From NCBI GenBank assembly GCA_905221605.1, contig CAJNDS010000518.1, positions 1-64,000 of the forward strand: a stretch of 64,000 bases of DNA, written 5' to 3'. The notes under the pieces are model-generated. The model worked only from the letters and a program-made list of their open reading frames with translations, made no database searches and was not told the origin of the DNA. Each line of letters starts with the position of its first letter. Position 1 is the stretch's first letter. The stretch comes from Symbiodinium natans. Lineage: Eukaryota > Sar > Dinophyceae > Suessiales > Symbiodiniaceae. The position numbers and the translations under genes are program-made. This document shows positions 60,670 through 64,000 of the stretch, piece by piece.

Positions 60670-62224
60670 CTGGGGTTAAAACAACGCGAAAAAAGGAGCT
60701 GAAGCGCTGTCGGAATGCCACTGGCTCAATATCATAATACCTTTGCCCCCCCGACCCAAGCACCCCCTTAACCCTGAGCTCCTCCCCAGATCTCAAAACC
60801 CCAACTGTAAACTCCGGTCCCAGTCGCCAAAACAATCCGGAACCACAATCTCTCGGGTTGCCAGGGTCCATAGCCCACCAAAGCCGAGCAACATTCCCAA
60901 CCCCAACGGTTTGCAAGCCAGCGGCGTGGCGCGCAGAGCGCCGCGGACACCCCGTTTTGGGGACCGCTTTGGTCGCCAACCCGGATGGGCCGGTTGCGAC
61001 CGCGAGCGCGGCATCCCCCAAACCCTACAACCACAAATCCGAAAGAACCTAAGCTCTTCAGCTTACAACCCCCTAGACTGATGCCCCCCCTACATCGGAT
61101 AAAACAGTGACTTCTTGGCGATAACCCCTGCTGTTGCTTGCGGGGTACGAATGTAGGAAGTCCGCCATGTGAACAGCCTAAAAACCACTTCAAAAAACCC
61201 TAGAGCGTCGGTGGTTCCCCCAAAGGTGCAGCCATTTTGGATTGCCCCGCCAGTAGGGATGAGTGTGTTCAGGAATTCAAAGCATTGCGGTGTCTTCGAG
61301 GTTCGGGCTGTTGCAAGTCTGAGCCAAAAAAGAAGCAAATGGCTTCAGGCTCCCATTCACTGTCTCCCCCTGCTGTCCCCACTGCAACCTCCAAAATGCG
61401 TGGACTGAGAGCATGGTGGGCACGATGCCATACCCGTATTTAGGGCCTTGTAGACTTCGATTCGCATGGCGGCCTTCAGCTCCATCTGAGCCTAGACCCC
61501 TCCACCGATCAGACATGGTTTCTTAGAGGCAGGAGGAGGAGCTTCACCAGGCCTTTTTCGGGTTCAAGGGGCTCCCTGCTACTCCCTAAGGCTCCCTCAG
61601 CTCCCCTAAGGTTCCCTAGGTACCTACCCCCCATGAACCCCTCCCTTGAAAACCCTATAAACCTATGCCGAAATGCTCGGTAGAAGTCCGAAGATGCCCC
61701 AACCCTTTGACGGCTTCGGACAGGGAAACTTGAAGAATGACAATCTCAGGCTCGAAAACGAAAAAGCCCTAAAGGCCCAAACTCCGAAACCAGAAACCCA
61801 AAAGCTAAGAGACACACCCTGAACCTTCATCAAACCTTTACCCCCGAACCCTCAAGCACTGAAGCCCGAACCCCAATGACAAGTTCTAGCCAGGCCCCGC
61901 CTTTTCATCGCCGGGTTTGCAAGGTCGGGCGACATGGTCGCGATGGGTTCACTGTCTGGAAACCACCCTACTCAAAAAATCGATCGGGACCTTCTACCCT
62001 AAACCCCAAACCCTTATCATCGGATCCGAACGATCCCCCAAAAGGTGAGGAGCCCGCGGTGTCGCTCAGATGCGCGGAGGCGGCCGCGTTCTGCGCCGCA
62101 CGTACTTGAGCTGAGACGTCTGGGGCTCCAACTCCGCCTCGCTCTCCAAAGGCGGCTGGGACTTTGCACTTCCGCGGAGTGCAGGTTTCGATGCAATCTT
62201 CGAGGATAAACACCCGTGTCCCCC

Positions 62225-62315
62225 TCATAGCAAATAGTATTATAGTTATTATAGTATACAGGGTGTATTTAATATTAGGGGGTAAGGGGGGGGATTGATA
62301 TTAGGGGGAGGATTT
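62225..62315. mobile_element. Partial copy of the MITE at 15671
   Basis: TATTTAATATTAGGGGGTAAGGGGGGG..ATTAGGGGGAGGATT matches the right half of 15671-15812. The left inverted repeat is missing. Confidence 0.6.
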
Positions 62316-63701
62316 CGCCGTTTGTCAAAAGGTTCGGTGTTCGGGGCCAGGGTCCGGAAGTCAAGGTGTTGAAGGTCATCCCACAGTCCACTTTCCTGGG
62401 GTTCAGCTTTGGGGTTTAGGGCTTAGGGTTTCGGGTTTGGGGTTTAGGGCTTAGTGTCAAGACTTCAGACCCTAAACCCTAACCCTAAACCCTAAACCCT
62501 AAACTTCAGACTCCGAGGATTCGGGAGGGGGGCCTTCAGCTGGAGGAGTTTCCGGCCCCAGTCGTGCTTGAGGCTCTTGGCAATGAAACTTGGCAGGCTA
62601 CACGTAGGGCTCAATGCTCAACAGCCTGCAGTTTAGGGTTTAGGGTTTAACTCCACTGATGCACCACCATAAGACCGGAATCTCTTTGCCGCAAGCTACC
62701 AGCAGGGTGCCGGAGCTTAGGCTTGCGAGAGGTTCCCGAGAGACAAGGACTAGAATCTCTCGGGGCCTCACTCTCTTAAGTCAACCACAAGGATTTCTTC
62801 CAGTGCCATGATGTAGGCTTAGAGCTGGAGTTAAGGACTTGAAACCCTCAACCGCCCTCCCAACTTTTAGACTTCCCTGAGCCCCCAGGCATCGCGCAGC
62901 GGAGGCGGCCTGGGTGAGAAGCACTGGGTGAGAAGCAGGATTCACGACACATGTTTGTGCTCCAGAGAAGTTTGGTTTGGGTTTTTGATCTCAGAGCCAC
63001 TGAGTACGAAGAGTGCATGTTGGGTATCTTCTAGCGGGGCCTTGCAATTACATGCTGAATACTGAAAGGAACATGGTGCTCAGGTTTACGTTGTCCATAG
63101 CAAGGAATAAACCATAATTCACATCGTCTAGGATACTTACAGTAGCGCTCAGTGCAGGTACTGCAGAGTTCTGTCACTCAATGGCGGCGCACGGGTGGCC
63201 AGAGCAAGGCGCTCCAATGGCTGTTCCGAGCTAGTTCTGTACCACCCCATTTTGGCAACCCCTTCCCTTCCTCCTTTTATTCGCACCTGCTCTCCTAAAC
63301 CCCAGTTTAAATCAAGCTAAGCCACCCAAACCACTTGAACCGCCTAAGCCCTTGGAGCCTTTGATTTCAGAAACATTCCAAACTTCAGGGATGATCGGTG
63401 CCCTAGCGCGGGTCATTGTTGGCGTCTGTCAGCTTCTCTCCCGCCTTCTGCACGCGCCCTAACACTGCAAGAGAAACGGCACTGCCGTGCATTGACAAGC
63501 ACCCCAGCCAGCTACGGTCACCTATGGCCTCGTCTGAGGCGTTCAGCCGCAAGCTAAACAACAGCTAACACACATCAACATGCACAGTCCATGTCAACCA
63601 ATCCGATCCAGACTGCCAACAATGGGCCTCATGAATGGGTCACCAGAGCCCGAAACCGAAGACCCAACAACGCCCTTCCCATCCGTTTACGCTGACCTTA
63701 C

Positions 63702-63900
63702 CTGAGCCCGAGGCCGTGCTAAGGCCAAGTCGATAGTTGTAACTGTCGGGTGCTGTGTCGGCCTGCCAGGGATCCAGCTGCGTGTTCCTCGGACAGGCCC
63801 ACACTAGTGCCTGCACATCTCGGGCCAGAAGAATCTGACATGACCGTCCCGTGTTCACCACTCCGAAAGCATTGCAAACTGCATCAAACTGCACGTGTTC
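63702..63900 (-). CDS. Coding exon, unknown protein
   Basis: Starts after CTCAAAAG| and ends GCTCAG|GTAAGG, a strong donor. Reads EHVQFDAVCNAFGVVNTG, RDVQALVWACPRNTQLDPW and NYRLGLSTASGS, with three cysteines. No family recognised. It is the last supported gene part; 60700-63700 is otherwise spacer with occasional weak frames. Confidence 0.6.
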
Positions 63901-64000
63901 CTTTTGAGATCAGCAGAAGTGCAAGCTGAATGTCTGCAAAATCAGAAGTCTTGGACATTGTCACAAGACAGCAGAAAAAAGAAGAAAGGCCGCAACGACA

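Noticed and set aside
61440-61490. Possible micro-exon MELKAAMRIEVYKALN (minus)
   Set aside because: Acceptor and GTATGG donor look acceptable but it is too short and no joining exon was found.
1-64000. Window as a chromosome end (subtelomere or true telomere)
   Set aside because: Telomeric heptamers occur throughout in both orientations, in tracts of a few to a few dozen units, and lie inside introns of ordered genes. No single long terminal array is present.

Overview
The window looks like nuclear DNA of a dinoflagellate (photosynthetic, perhaps Suessiales/Symbiodiniaceae-like; not resolved further). Four things point there. Arabidopsis-type telomeric heptamers, TTTAGGG/CCCTAAA, occur in both orientations in hundreds of tracts. 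Short exons can be joined only if GC-AG and GA-AG introns are allowed beside GT-AG. Dispersed intron-like elements (introners) are present. The proteins are of dinoflagellate type: ankyrin genes with an FVSHQW-HPDP motif, RRM and CCCH proteins, and a large non-LTR retrotransposon. No bacterial operon, CRISPR array, rRNA or tRNA gene was seen. All exon joins were made by eye from reading frame and splice sites; no search or RNA evidence was available.

Layout. 1-5.3 kb: an EF-hand/cyclic-nucleotide-binding-like gene, two smaller coding exons and a nested duplication block. 7.3-15.7 kb: two tandem ankyrin genes on the minus strand plus a decayed third C-terminus, with further exons upstream buried in telomeric repeats. 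15.7-28 kb: mostly telomeric repeats and small inverted-repeat elements, with a plus-strand gene at 18.5-19.0 kb and a CCCH zinc-finger gene at 20.5-24.5 kb (minus). 28-31 kb: a small membrane-protein gene and two minisatellites. 30.8-35.0 kb: a seven-exon RRM protein gene (minus). 36.4-39.6 kb: a start exon, a multi-pass membrane protein and a four-exon gene. 39.77-46.98 kb: a complete LINE with a 13-bp target-site duplication, coding for endonuclease, reverse transcriptase, zinc fingers and a C-terminal USP-type deubiquitinase-like domain. 47-51.4 kb: scattered minus-strand exons. 52.2-55.4 kb: TTTAGGA and TTTAAGGG variant arrays, a ~370-395-bp tandem repeat and a gene whose intron is essentially pure telomeric repeat. 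55.9-57 kb: a ubiquitin-like-domain gene. 57-64 kb: sparse, with a tandem intron-like repeat and two exons.

Main message. The telomeric tracts are not simply subtelomeric filler. Wherever exons can be ordered, the tracts lie inside introns, and in several places they supply the splice site itself (exon|GTTTAGGG as donor, TTTTAG| as acceptor). Two introns present in one ankyrin copy are absent from its tandem paralogue, and both contain telomeric repeat. A second, independent intron source is a ~80-140-bp introner family found both inside genes, in both orientations, and free-standing.
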